From assembly GCA_029551145.1 (NCBI GenBank), contig JAKPGA010000024.1, positions 1 through 64,000 of the forward strand: DNA of 64,000 nucleotides. Direction: 5' to 3'. Below, piece after piece: positions 22,874 through 31,620 of this stretch. Each line of letters opens with the position of its first letter. The stretch's first letter is position 1. This DNA comes from Thermotogota bacterium. GTDB lineage: Bacteria; Thermotogota; Thermotogae; Thermotogales; DSM-5069. Under the pieces are notes generated by a model that saw only the letters and a list, made by a program, of their open reading frames with translations, was not told the DNA's origin and did no database searches. A program made the translations under genes and the position numbers.

Positions 22874-23875
22874 TCACATGCCATACTCAATTTCTTCTTT
22901 CCACCTTTCGATGAGTCTGTCCTTCTGTTCACCAAAGTATTCAAAGTCCATTGGTATCACATTCACGTCTTGCATTCTCACGGCACCGGGAGCGACCTTT
23001 GCTTCTGGATTGATCGGTATTCTGTTCCACTGAACCATTAAACTTTGTGCTTCAGCAGAAAGCATCCAGTCAATGAACTTGGCTGCCAGATCTGGTTCAG
23101 GTGCACCCTTGATCATCGACATTGCTCCGATCTCATAGCCAGTTGGTTCCTTCGGGAACGTCAAAATCACTGGATAACCCTTGGCAATGCCTTTTGTTAT
23201 GATGTCGTGAGCAAAAGCTATACCAACCGTTATCTCTCCCAGTCCTGCTTGTGTGACACACGCAGACCCAGAAGTGTTGTAATGGTGGATCTGCTTGTGA
23301 AGTTGCTTCCAGTAATCGAATGCCTTGTCCTCACCCATAACCGCTACAAGTGTGGCAAGTACAGTGTAAGCCGTTCCTGACGTGTATGGATAGGCCAGAG
23401 AGATTCTTCCCTTGAACTCTGGTTTCAACAGATCATACCAAGAAGTCGGTGGCTCCACACCAAGCTGTTTGAGCTGTTCTTGATTGCTCCCAAAGGCGAT
23501 CGCTCCGAAATAGATCCCTACCCAGTAACCATCCGGATCTTTGAATGCCGATGGCACTTTTTCCACAGCTTCAGATTTGTATGGTGCTAACAGCCCTTTC
23601 TTCTTGGCTGCTATCTGATCCAACGCCGGTCCCCCAAACCATACACTTGCCTGTGGATTCTTTGATTCGGCTTCTATTCTTGCCAGAAGTTCTCCAGAGG
23701 ACATTCTTACGACCTGCACTTTGATTCCCGTTGCCTGTTCGAAAGCTTTCACATAGATTGGCCATTCATTCTCATCCAGGGCTGTGTAGATATGCAAAAC
23801 CTGTTCCTTTCCAAAAACAAAAAGTGCAAAGACCACTGCGAGCAAAAATACTAAGAACTTTCTCATTCCAAACAC
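22874..23875 (-). CDS. ABC substrate-binding protein (FbpA/AfuA family)
   Basis: Signal peptide; LHIYTALDENEWPIYVKAFEQATGIKVQVVRMSSGELLARIEAE; adjacent to FbpBC-like genes. Confidence 0.8.
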   Translation of the reverse strand: MFGMRKFLVFLLAVVFALFVFGKEQVLHIYTALDENEWPIYVKAFEQATGIKVQVVRMSSGELLARIEAESKNPQASVWFGGPALDQIAAKKKGLLAPYKSEAVEKVPSAFKDPDGYWVGIYFGAIAFGSNQEQLKQLGVEPPTSWYDLLKPEFKGRISLAYPYTSGTAYTVLATLVAVMGEDKAFDYWKQLHKQIHHYNTSGSACVTQAGLGEITVGIAFAHDIITKGIAKGYPVILTFPKEPTGYEIGAMSMIKGAPEPDLAAKFIDWMLSAEAQSLMVQWNRIPINPEAKVAPGAVRMQDVNVIPMDFEYFGEQKDRLIERWKEEIEYGM

Positions 23876-23882
23876 CTCCCAT

Positions 23883-24707
23883 TCAGCCCTTGTATGGGCC
23901 AGGATATTGCATCTTCTTTGAAGTTACTTCTGCGGCGAGCTCGACAGCCTTTCGCAGATCGTCAAGGGCAGTGATGAAAGTAGACAGGCAGGTGTCACCC
24001 CTTCCTGTTCTACCCTCCAAAGAATAGGGTAAAAACCTTGCTTCATAGAAGCTTTCACCATCGAAAGCATAGACTCCATCTTTATGAGTGGCAAGAACGA
24101 TCTTGGTTCCCATTCCTTGTATCTTTCGACACGCTTCTTTCAAATCTCTTTCGCCGGTGAGCACGAAAGCTTCATTGTTGTCCACTTTGAAAACATCGAA
24201 GAACTTCAAATACTTTCCCTTGTCTTTCCAATCTTGATACCTTAGCTGGCCGTTATCCACGACATTTCTCAAGAAACCTTGTGCATCCGCAGCCAGAATC
24301 TCCCCTCTTTCTCTAACAAATTCGATTAATTCCTCGGGAAATTCGCCATACCAAAGCGCACTCAGAATAATCCTCTCGCAGGATATACCCTCAATATCTC
24401 GTCTTTCAAATCTTTTTCCCAGCGAAAGGACTCTACTGATCCTGTCGTCAGGATTTCCGGTTGGATAGAGATTCTCTATGGTCGTAGTGGTCTCACTTTC
24501 AAGAAACAGAACCTGAACTCCAGTACTTATCATTTCATCGTACAGTGAGCGATCATTGATACTGCATTTTGTTATCACTTCGCATTTAGCACCTAATCTT
24601 TGTGCCGCGATACTACCATAGAAAACACCACCACCTGGTACGGTAACGGTCTTTTGTGTTGTCCTGTTTATATCTTTTGCGACATGACCTATGAAGAGAA
24701 TGTCCAT
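23883..24707 (-). CDS. PfkB-family carbohydrate kinase (inositol kinase IolK candidate)
   Basis: Ribokinase-type ...GRTGRGDTCLSTFITA motif; VPGGGVFYGSIAAQRLGA; cluster context. Confidence 0.75.
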   Translation of the reverse strand: MDILFIGHVAKDINRTTQKTVTVPGGGVFYGSIAAQRLGAKCEVITKCSINDRSLYDEMISTGVQVLFLESETTTTIENLYPTGNPDDRISRVLSLGKRFERRDIEGISCERIILSALWYGEFPEELIEFVRERGEILAADAQGFLRNVVDNGQLRYQDWKDKGKYLKFFDVFKVDNNEAFVLTGERDLKEACRKIQGMGTKIVLATHKDGVYAFDGESFYEARFLPYSLEGRTGRGDTCLSTFITALDDLRKAVELAAEVTSKKMQYPGPYKG

Positions 24708-24721
24708 CGGTATCTCCTTTC

Positions 24722-25471
24722 TCACTTGACCCCCGCGGCCGCTGCGATGACGTCCATTATGTATTGGGGTGTCACATCTTTCCTGAGATAGTCTCCGATC
24801 TTTTCACCATGTTCGAGCAATACCAGCCTGTCAGCTACCTCGTAGACATGATAGATGTTGTGGGTTATAAAAATCACAGAAATACCTCTCTTCTTCGCCT
24901 CTTTTATGTGCTCCAGGACCTTTCTGGTTTCACCAACAGATAGCGCAGCGGTCGGCTCGTCGAGAATTAGAAGCTTCGCACCGAAATAAATAGCTCTTGC
25001 AATGGCGACAGCCTGCCTTTCTCCACCTGACATGAAGGCAACAGTCTCGTCGGGACTTCTCACAGATATCCCTATATCTGCCAATGCATCGAGAACTATC
25101 CGCCTCATTTTTCTTCTTTCGATACATGAGAACGGTCCAATTTTCTTAGTCATTTCGCGTCCAAGGAAAAAATTCCGCCACAGAGGCATCAGATTTATCA
25201 ATGCAAGATCTTGATATACTGTTTCAATACCAAGTTGCCTTGCTTCCCGTGGAGAGCTAAAATTCACCTTGCTTCCCTCAAAGTAGATTTCTCCTTCGTC
25301 GGCCTTATGATATCCGACAAGTATCTTTATCAAAGTTGATTTACCAGCTCCGTTGTCTCCAAGAAGGCCGACGATCTCGCTTGCTTTCACATCAAAATCA
25401 ACTCCTCTGAGCGCTTGAACTCGTCCGAAGGATTTCTTTATGCCTTTCATTTGCACAAGCAAGTCGCTCAT
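24722..25471 (-). CDS. Single-domain sugar ABC ATPase (CUT2, FrcA/RbsA-like)
   Basis: LLGDNGAGKSTLIKILVGYH, MSGGERQAVAIARAIYFGAKLLILDEPTAALSVGE. Confidence 0.85.
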   Translation of the reverse strand: MSDLLVQMKGIKKSFGRVQALRGVDFDVKASEIVGLLGDNGAGKSTLIKILVGYHKADEGEIYFEGSKVNFSSPREARQLGIETVYQDLALINLMPLWRNFFLGREMTKKIGPFSCIERRKMRRIVLDALADIGISVRSPDETVAFMSGGERQAVAIARAIYFGAKLLILDEPTAALSVGETRKVLEHIKEAKKRGISVIFITHNIYHVYEVADRLVLLEHGEKIGDYLRKDVTPQYIMDVIAAAAGVK

Positions 25472-26445
25472 CCCGCCACCTTCTTCCGTATTCTTGCGTT
25501 TATAACAGCAGCTACAATGAGGATGATGCCTATGAAAGCTCTATACCAATAGGCAGGAGCACCCGCGAGCACAAGGCCATTTCTGACCATGCTGATCATC
25601 GTTGCACCTATCAGTGCGCCCAAGATACTGCCGTAGCCCCCTGTCAAAAGTGTGCCTCCCATGACAGCCGACGCGATTGCTTCAAGCTCAAGTTCTTGCT
25701 CTAATGTGGGATCAACTATCTTGAAACGCGCAAAAGTTGTTAGACCCGCAAATCCTGCAAGAATACTGCTTATTACGAAATTCATGATCTTTACGCGTTC
25801 TGAAGGTATTCCGAGTGCCTTAGCAGCCCCAAGATTCCCGCCTGTCGCAAAGGTCCAGTTTCCATATTTGGTTCTTTCAAGAACAAACCAAAATACTATT
25901 GTCAACAACAGGAACCATATCGCAGAATATCTCAGGCCGCCGATTACTCTTCCACCAAGATAGTCGAGCATTTTTATACGCCTGGCGAGCATGATGGGAA
26001 AACCACCAGTTACTGCCAGCAATATTCCTCTCCAGAACATCATCATTCCAAGAGTTGTTATAAAAGAAGGAATCCCTGTTTTCAGAGTAACAAGTCCATT
26101 TATCACACCGATGCCTACTGCAATAGATAGACTCAAAAACAGCGAAAAATATTCATTGAAGTTGTGATTGACCATTATCGCGAAGACCATCGGGGCTACC
26201 GCAAAGACAGCACCAACAGATAGATCAAACTCACCACTTATCATAAGCATACTAACACCAATTGCTATGATCCCAAGTTCTGCAGCCATTGTTAAGGTGT
26301 TCATCAAATTATCCAAAGTTGCAAATCGATTCGATAGAAAAGAGAAAATCACAAAGAAAACTACTATCCCTACAACGGCACCGAATTCCTTTATCCTGAG
26401 AAAATTCAACCAATCGATTTTGTGCTTCAGAGCAATCCCCCTCAA
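25468..26445 (-). CDS. CUT2 sugar ABC permease (RbsC-like)
   Basis: NLMNTLTMAAELGIIAIGVSMLMISGEFDLSVGAVFA, ASAVMGGTLLTGGYGSILGALIGA. Confidence 0.85.
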   Translation of the reverse strand: MRGIALKHKIDWLNFLRIKEFGAVVGIVVFFVIFSFLSNRFATLDNLMNTLTMAAELGIIAIGVSMLMISGEFDLSVGAVFAVAPMVFAIMVNHNFNEYFSLFLSLSIAVGIGVINGLVTLKTGIPSFITTLGMMMFWRGILLAVTGGFPIMLARRIKMLDYLGGRVIGGLRYSAIWFLLLTIVFWFVLERTKYGNWTFATGGNLGAAKALGIPSERVKIMNFVISSILAGFAGLTTFARFKIVDPTLEQELELEAIASAVMGGTLLTGGYGSILGALIGATMISMVRNGLVLAGAPAYWYRAFIGIILIVAAVINARIRKKVAG

Positions 26446-26450
26446 ACAGA

Positions 26451-26474
26451 AGGGGTGGTCACAAACCCACCCCT
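26451..26474 (-). promoter_or_regulatory. Intergenic stem-loop between binding-protein and permease genes
   Basis: AGGGGTGG-TCACAAAC-CCACCCCT. Confidence 0.65.
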
Positions 26475-26489
26475 CTGGAATGATCTTTC

Positions 26490-27422
26490 TCAGCGGTAAC
26501 CAAGCTGAACTGTCTTCTCTACGATATCTACATTGCTCTTATCAACAATTGATGGTCCAGTGAGAACATCTTCGTGTGGAATCAGACCGAATTCCTTGTA
26601 AAGGTACAGAAAAACTATTGGTAGATATCCCTGCAGATATTGTTGCTGATCGATCGTGAATACGACAACTCCTTTCTTGATCGCATCGGTTATCTTTGTT
26701 GTCAAATCAATTGCACCGATCTTGACCTTTCCAACCAGATTCTCTTCTTCAACGAGCTGAATGGCAGGATGTGCACCGAGAGGACCAAGTGTGAATATCG
26801 CATTGGTATCAGGATACTTTGTCAGATAACTCTTGAGCAATGTCAAAGCCTTTGTTGGATCGGTTGTGATATCCAATTTCTCGACTGGTATCTTTTTCTC
26901 ACCGAGTATGTCCATAATTCCCTTTGCTCTCGCTTCAAGACCGGCATGCCCCGGTTCGTGAATCCCTATGACAGCACGCTTTGGAGTGAATTCTTGAAGC
27001 ATTCTTCGAGCCGCATATACACCAGCGAGATACTCATTCATACCAACGTAGCACAGATATGGGATCTTCTGATCTGCGGCTCTATCATCTGGGACGTTGA
27101 TTGCTACCACGGGAATACCCATTTCAATAGCTTTTCTGAGTGGTTCATCGAGTGCGACTGGGTTTGTTATTGTAACAACAAGACCGTCTGGTTTCTTGAC
27201 TATGGCTGAGTTCACAAGATCGATGAACTCCTTCAGAGAGAATTTTTCAGGCCCAAGATAGACAGCATCGACCCCGAATTTCGTTGCTGCATCTTTAACA
27301 CCTTTCATGACGACTCCCCAGAAAGGATCGGCTGGGCCTCCATGAGATACAACATAGAATGTGTAACTCATAGCAGCAACACTAAGCAAGGCAACTAGTA
27401 AGAGCGTTACCAACCTTTTCAC
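26490..27422 (-). CDS. CUT2 sugar ABC substrate-binding protein (RbsB-like)
   Basis: GTG start (VKRLVTLLLVALLSVAAMS signal), periplasmic-binding-protein type 1 fold; ORF extends to 27512. Confidence 0.8.
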   Translation of the reverse strand: MKRLVTLLLVALLSVAAMSYTFYVVSHGGPADPFWGVVMKGVKDAATKFGVDAVYLGPEKFSLKEFIDLVNSAIVKKPDGLVVTITNPVALDEPLRKAIEMGIPVVAINVPDDRAADQKIPYLCYVGMNEYLAGVYAARRMLQEFTPKRAVIGIHEPGHAGLEARAKGIMDILGEKKIPVEKLDITTDPTKALTLLKSYLTKYPDTNAIFTLGPLGAHPAIQLVEEENLVGKVKIGAIDLTTKITDAIKKGVVVFTIDQQQYLQGYLPIVFLYLYKEFGLIPHEDVLTGPSIVDKSNVDIVEKTVQLGYR

Positions 27423-27440
27423 AAAGATCCCCCCTAATAT

Positions 27441-27461
27441 GAAGGCGCTCAAGGCGCCTTC
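27441..27461 (-). promoter_or_regulatory. Intergenic stem-loop upstream of RbsB-like gene
   Basis: GAAGGCGC-TCAAG-GCGCCTTC. Confidence 0.6.
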
Positions 27462-27465
27462 AAAG

Positions 27466-28434
27466 TTACCACATATTTCCCAAGCTGTATATGCTTCTCC
27501 AACCTGGTTCAAATGGCTTCTTCAGCGCGGCGTCCAACTCTTCTTTTGGCCTTTGAGAAAGTTCGTTCGCCGGTGGCAATTTGCCAGCGGGGTAGGTTTT
27601 CATAATATCATTCACAAGCTTCTCCAAGTAGTTCAATAAGGCTTCCACACCTTCTTTAGCCTTCTCTGCACTTGCCTTGGTTGCTTTCCCAACAACGCCC
27701 TCCGGATAAGCAGCAACTTCAATTGGTCCGCCACCCACGTGTCCATACCAGGCAATGGCTCTGTGCAACAAATTGCCGGCTTTGTCGATGTGACCTTCCG
27801 GCATATAGCCCCTTGGTGTGGTATCGACTGCCCATTCTTGATGGCAGAACTCCGGGAAGAGGGCAAGACTCCATGATGTTTCTACCTCATCTGCATGGAT
27901 GAAGTTCGTTTCGTAAGGACCGCCCTCTTGTTTAGTCTTGAACTTGTCCTGAATTGCGTGATACCAGTTCACGTTGAAGATCATCGCGGGTACCTGGAAA
28001 ATCTTCGCAAATTTGTGTATTGCAACCGGTATGACGAATTCCTGACCATGTCCATTCAACAGAATCTGTTTTCTAAAACCTGCATTCCAAAAACCGGCTA
28101 TGGCGCTGACAAGTAAATCAATGAAGGCATCATCTTTCACTGGGACTGTTCCTGGCATGCCAATATGGTGATAGGGATGAAAGCCGTACCATATCGGCTC
28201 TGCTACGGTACATCCTGTCCTTAGAGCTACCTGCTCCGCCATCCTCGTAACCAAGAATGTGTCCTCACCTGTTGGAGCATTTGGTCCGTGGTTTTCAGTG
28301 CTGCCAACTGGGATGATTATCAAATCACATTTTTTCACTCGATCTTCGATCTCTTTCATGGTCATTGTTTGATAATAAACGCCTGACGGCTTTTCCATGT
28401 GGCCTTCCTTTGGCGGTATCTCCCATTTTGACAT
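27466..28434 (-). CDS. Creatininase-family hydrolase (IolN candidate)
   Basis: IIPVGSTENHGPNAPTGEDTFLV, LLNGHGQEFVIPVAI, NFIHADEVETS creatininase motifs; context with IolG/IolM-like genes. Confidence 0.8.
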   Translation of the reverse strand: MSKWEIPPKEGHMEKPSGVYYQTMTMKEIEDRVKKCDLIIIPVGSTENHGPNAPTGEDTFLVTRMAEQVALRTGCTVAEPIWYGFHPYHHIGMPGTVPVKDDAFIDLLVSAIAGFWNAGFRKQILLNGHGQEFVIPVAIHKFAKIFQVPAMIFNVNWYHAIQDKFKTKQEGGPYETNFIHADEVETSWSLALFPEFCHQEWAVDTTPRGYMPEGHIDKAGNLLHRAIAWYGHVGGGPIEVAAYPEGVVGKATKASAEKAKEGVEALLNYLEKLVNDIMKTYPAGKLPPANELSQRPKEELDAALKKPFEPGWRSIYSLGNMW

Positions 28435-28436
28435 AT

Positions 28437-29432
28437 CTATCCCTCCAATTTCACATGTGGGTTACCACTCTCGACAGCTCTGTAACATGCATCTATGATC
28501 TTTATCACCTTGACACCGTCACTCACAGTGACTGGGGGCGCCTTGTGTTCTTTTAGGCAGTCCACAAAAAGCCTGTTTTCAACTATATATCCCCACTTTT
28601 CCTTGAAATCAACCTTCGTGAAATCGTGGCTTTCCACTTCTCTTCCAAGTCCCTTGCAGAAGTGCACCCTTTCCATTTCCTCGTTGGTCATCATCATATG
28701 CTCACCATAGACCTCTACCCTTTCAAAAGGTATCATCCAACTCGCGTGTGCACATGAGGTGAAAGTGCCAATGATTCCGTTTTTCATTCTCATAGTAATT
28801 GCCCAATCATCGATATCTGGATAGACACTTTTTTTGCCAAGAACGAACATCTCTTCAACATCGCCAAAAAGCCAACGAGCCATGTCAAAGAGGTGCAGAG
28901 TACTTTCAAAGAGAAAACCACCGGTATAGGATCTGTCAGAAGTCCAAGGTGGGTTGAGTAGCTCACCCCTGTTCATCTTTATCTGAAAGGAGTATGGCTT
29001 AACTGTTCCATTTTCTATCCTTTCTTTCATAAAAGTATATACATGTGCGAACCTTCTGTTATGACCAACCTGAAATATTGCACCTGTTTCTTTCACCTTA
29101 TTCTCCAAAGCCAGTGCATCTTTCAATGAAATCGTCATTGGCTTCTCGCAGAAAACATTCAATCCAAGATCAAGCGCATTCATCGCGTATTCGAAATGCG
29201 TTTTGTTGGGAGATGTTATATAAACAACGTCCACCCCGTAATCTTTCATTTGTTTTAGGTTATCAAAGGTCTTTGCAGCAAACCTATCTGCCACCGCTTT
29301 TGCTCTATTTTTGTCAACATCCATTACTCCAGCGATCTCGACATCTTCAAAGGTTGAGAGTATCTCCAGGTGGACTTGTCCTATAAAGCCACTCCCTACG
29401 ACCCCAACTTTCACCTTTTCCATAAAGACCAC
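28437..29432 (-). CDS. Gfo/Idh/MocA oxidoreductase (myo-inositol dehydrogenase IolG candidate)
   Basis: VGVVGSGFIGQVHLEIL, FCEKPMTISLKDALALE. Confidence 0.8.
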   Translation of the reverse strand: MVFMEKVKVGVVGSGFIGQVHLEILSTFEDVEIAGVMDVDKNRAKAVADRFAAKTFDNLKQMKDYGVDVVYITSPNKTHFEYAMNALDLGLNVFCEKPMTISLKDALALENKVKETGAIFQVGHNRRFAHVYTFMKERIENGTVKPYSFQIKMNRGELLNPPWTSDRSYTGGFLFESTLHLFDMARWLFGDVEEMFVLGKKSVYPDIDDWAITMRMKNGIIGTFTSCAHASWMIPFERVEVYGEHMMMTNEEMERVHFCKGLGREVESHDFTKVDFKEKWGYIVENRLFVDCLKEHKAPPVTVSDGVKVIKIIDACYRAVESGNPHVKLEG

Positions 29433-29433
29433 C

Positions 29434-30627
29434 TCAAGGATTGAGCATCGTTACTTTGACAAGCTCTTTATCGGTCTGCAGCTTCTTGATGTACTCAGGT
29501 ATTTCTTCAAGTTTTACGGTCTTAGAGATTAACTTTGTCATATCCATTCCTGTTGCCATAAGGCTAATAACTCTTGGGAAATTACCATGTCCAGAGTGAC
29601 CTTGTGAACCAACTATCTGTGCGCGCCTCACTTGAAACACTTCGCCGGTTACTGGAATTTTTGCATCGGCTCTCGCAACTATCACGACGGTGGCGTTTAC
29701 ACCTCTCGCTCTCCAGATAGTCTCCTCTATGTCTTTCCACACAATCTGAGGCAAACCTGTGGCTTCCAAATAGATCTTGGCACCCATGCCATTCGTGCTG
29801 TCCAGAACAGCTTCTACGAAATTCTCCTTTGTTGGATCCAAAACTACATCTGCTCCCAGTTGCAACGCAAGTTTTCTTCTTGTTTCGGAAGGCTCTGAGA
29901 GTATAACCTTTGCCCCACCCGCTCTTTTGAGTACCGCGACTGCTGCGAGTCCTATTGGTCCTCCACCGAGAATAACCACGTTGTCCCCTGGTCTAATTCC
30001 CCCACCTCTTTCTATAACAGCGTTGTAGGCAACCGATGTGGGCTCAACCAGACTGCCAGCCAAAAACAACTTATCGCCTTGATAATCTTTCTCAAGTTCC
30101 TTCAAACTCCACAGGTATTTGGCATCAGATATCACGTACTTTGCGAAAGCACCGTCAATATCAAAGCCTATCTCATGAAGATTCTCACAGTGATTGGGAT
30201 AACCATCAGCACAAGGTCTACAATGGCCACACCAGAACATCTCTTCAGAAGTCACTGGTTCACCCGGTTCAAACCTCTTGTTTGTCCTTCTGTTTATCGC
30301 TTCAGGTCCAGCATCTACAACTATTCCTGAGAATTCGTGCCCGAGGGTCGCTGGAAAACCTGTCAAGCCGGGGTAAAGCATGTAGCCGTCTTGGTCTGCC
30401 TGTGCCATGTGAACATCGCTTCCGCAAATTCCACACGCTTTCACTTGGATCAAAACCTCCGTTGGTTTTTTGATCTTAGGTTCTGGAACATCCTCGACAA
30501 CGACTTGAGGGTATCTCCAGACTTTGCTACCAAGCCAACAAACCTTTCCCTCCACATCCTTTGGACCAAGCTTGAAACCTGGTCTTGGATCCCATTTGGC
30601 ATGCAACCTCACTGCTTTCATTCTCAT
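29434..30627 (-). CDS. Zn-dependent medium-chain dehydrogenase (scyllo-inosose dehydrogenase IolM candidate)
   Basis: KACGICGSDVHMAQ, GHEFSGIVVDAG, WCGHCRPCADGYPNHC, VVILGGGPIGLAAVAVLKRAG. Confidence 0.8.
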   Translation of the reverse strand: MRMKAVRLHAKWDPRPGFKLGPKDVEGKVCWLGSKVWRYPQVVVEDVPEPKIKKPTEVLIQVKACGICGSDVHMAQADQDGYMLYPGLTGFPATLGHEFSGIVVDAGPEAINRRTNKRFEPGEPVTSEEMFWCGHCRPCADGYPNHCENLHEIGFDIDGAFAKYVISDAKYLWSLKELEKDYQGDKLFLAGSLVEPTSVAYNAVIERGGGIRPGDNVVILGGGPIGLAAVAVLKRAGGAKVILSEPSETRRKLALQLGADVVLDPTKENFVEAVLDSTNGMGAKIYLEATGLPQIVWKDIEETIWRARGVNATVVIVARADAKIPVTGEVFQVRRAQIVGSQGHSGHGNFPRVISLMATGMDMTKLISKTVKLEEIPEYIKKLQTDKELVKVTMLNP

Positions 30628-30841
30628 CCCTCCTGCGGCAGCCGTATGGCCCCATTATTAAGTCTATCCATAGTTAACAGAACAGACAAATTTGAAAAAT
30701 GCCGTTCAGAAGGCTTTATACCGTTTTATCATTTCCTTGCTCCATCTATTTTCTGTTTTCTCATTCTTTCACGTGATTTTGTATGATTTCGAATTTGACT
30801 TTCGTAACCCAAACTGATACGATTCAGATGGAGGGATAGAT

Positions 30842-31606
30842 TTATTCGCCGAAGAGAGAAGAAATGTGATTCTTGATCTTTTACAAAAGAAAGGAAAGGT
30901 AACTGTTAACGAACTGACAAAACAGTTGAGGGTCAGCAGTGTGACGATAAGAAAGGATCTTGATTTCTTGGAAGCAAATGGTTCAATAGTTAGGACACAC
31001 GGTGGAGCAATGCTTCCTGATCATTCGCGTTCGGAATGGAATTTTCTAAAGAAAATACATCAGCGTGAGAATGAAAAGAAAAGAATAGCCAAGAAGATCG
31101 TCTCGCTCATCGAAGACGGTGATACGGTGATACTCGATAGCAGCAGTACAAACTACTACGCCACTTTCGAGCTTAGAAAATCAGATCTCTCAATGATCAC
31201 AGTCGTCACGAACAACGTTTTCATAGCCGGCAAATTGATAGAATTGGGCATAGAAGTACTCGTCCTCGGTGGTGTTGTGAGAGAGAACAGCTTGTCTCTC
31301 GTGGGTCCCTGGGCTTTGAGATTTCTGGAAGAAATCAATGTAGATAAGGCATTTTTGGGAACCACGGGTTTTTCTGCAGAAAAGGGCTTCATGACCCCAA
31401 GCGTCGTTGAAGCCGATGTGAAAAAAGCAATGATACGAAGCGCTTCGAAAGTATACATTGTGACAGATTCTACAAAGTTCAACCGTAGTGCCTTTGCTTC
31501 TTTTGCCTTACCTGAGGACATAGACGGTGTAATAACAGATGAAAATATACCGAAGGACTATGAAACTCTATTGATTGAAAGAGGCGTCCAGGTTTACAAG
31601 GCATGA
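30842..31606 (+). CDS. DeoR-family transcriptional regulator (start codon problematic)
   Basis: FAEERRNVILDLLQKKGKVTVNELTKQLRVSSVTIRKDLDFLE; first canonical start is GTG 30866, but conserved AEERR lies upstream with SD GGAGGG before TTA at 30842. Confidence 0.75.
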   Translation, partial: LFAEERRNVILDLLQKKGKVTVNELTKQLRVSSVTIRKDLDFLEANGSIVRTHGGAMLPDHSRSEWNFLKKIHQRENEKKRIAKKIVSLIEDGDTVILDSSSTNYYATFELRKSDLSMITVVTNNVFIAGKLIELGIEVLVLGGVVRENSLSLVGPWALRFLEEINVDKAFLGTTGFSAEKGFMTPSVVEADVKKAMIRSASKVYIVTDSTKFNRSAFASFALPEDIDGVITDENIPKDYETLLIERGVQVYKA

Positions 31607-31620
31607 AAGGGGATGTGAGT

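Noticed and set aside
22874-23875. Iron (Fe3+) uptake annotation for the FbpABC-like set
   Set aside because: Context is sugar/cyclitol catabolism and a coupled phosphatase; kept only as family resemblance, ligand left open.
26640-27209. 189-aa plus-strand ORF
   Set aside because: Antisense to the RbsB-like binding-protein gene; low-complexity hydrophobic/Cys composition typical of shadow ORFs.
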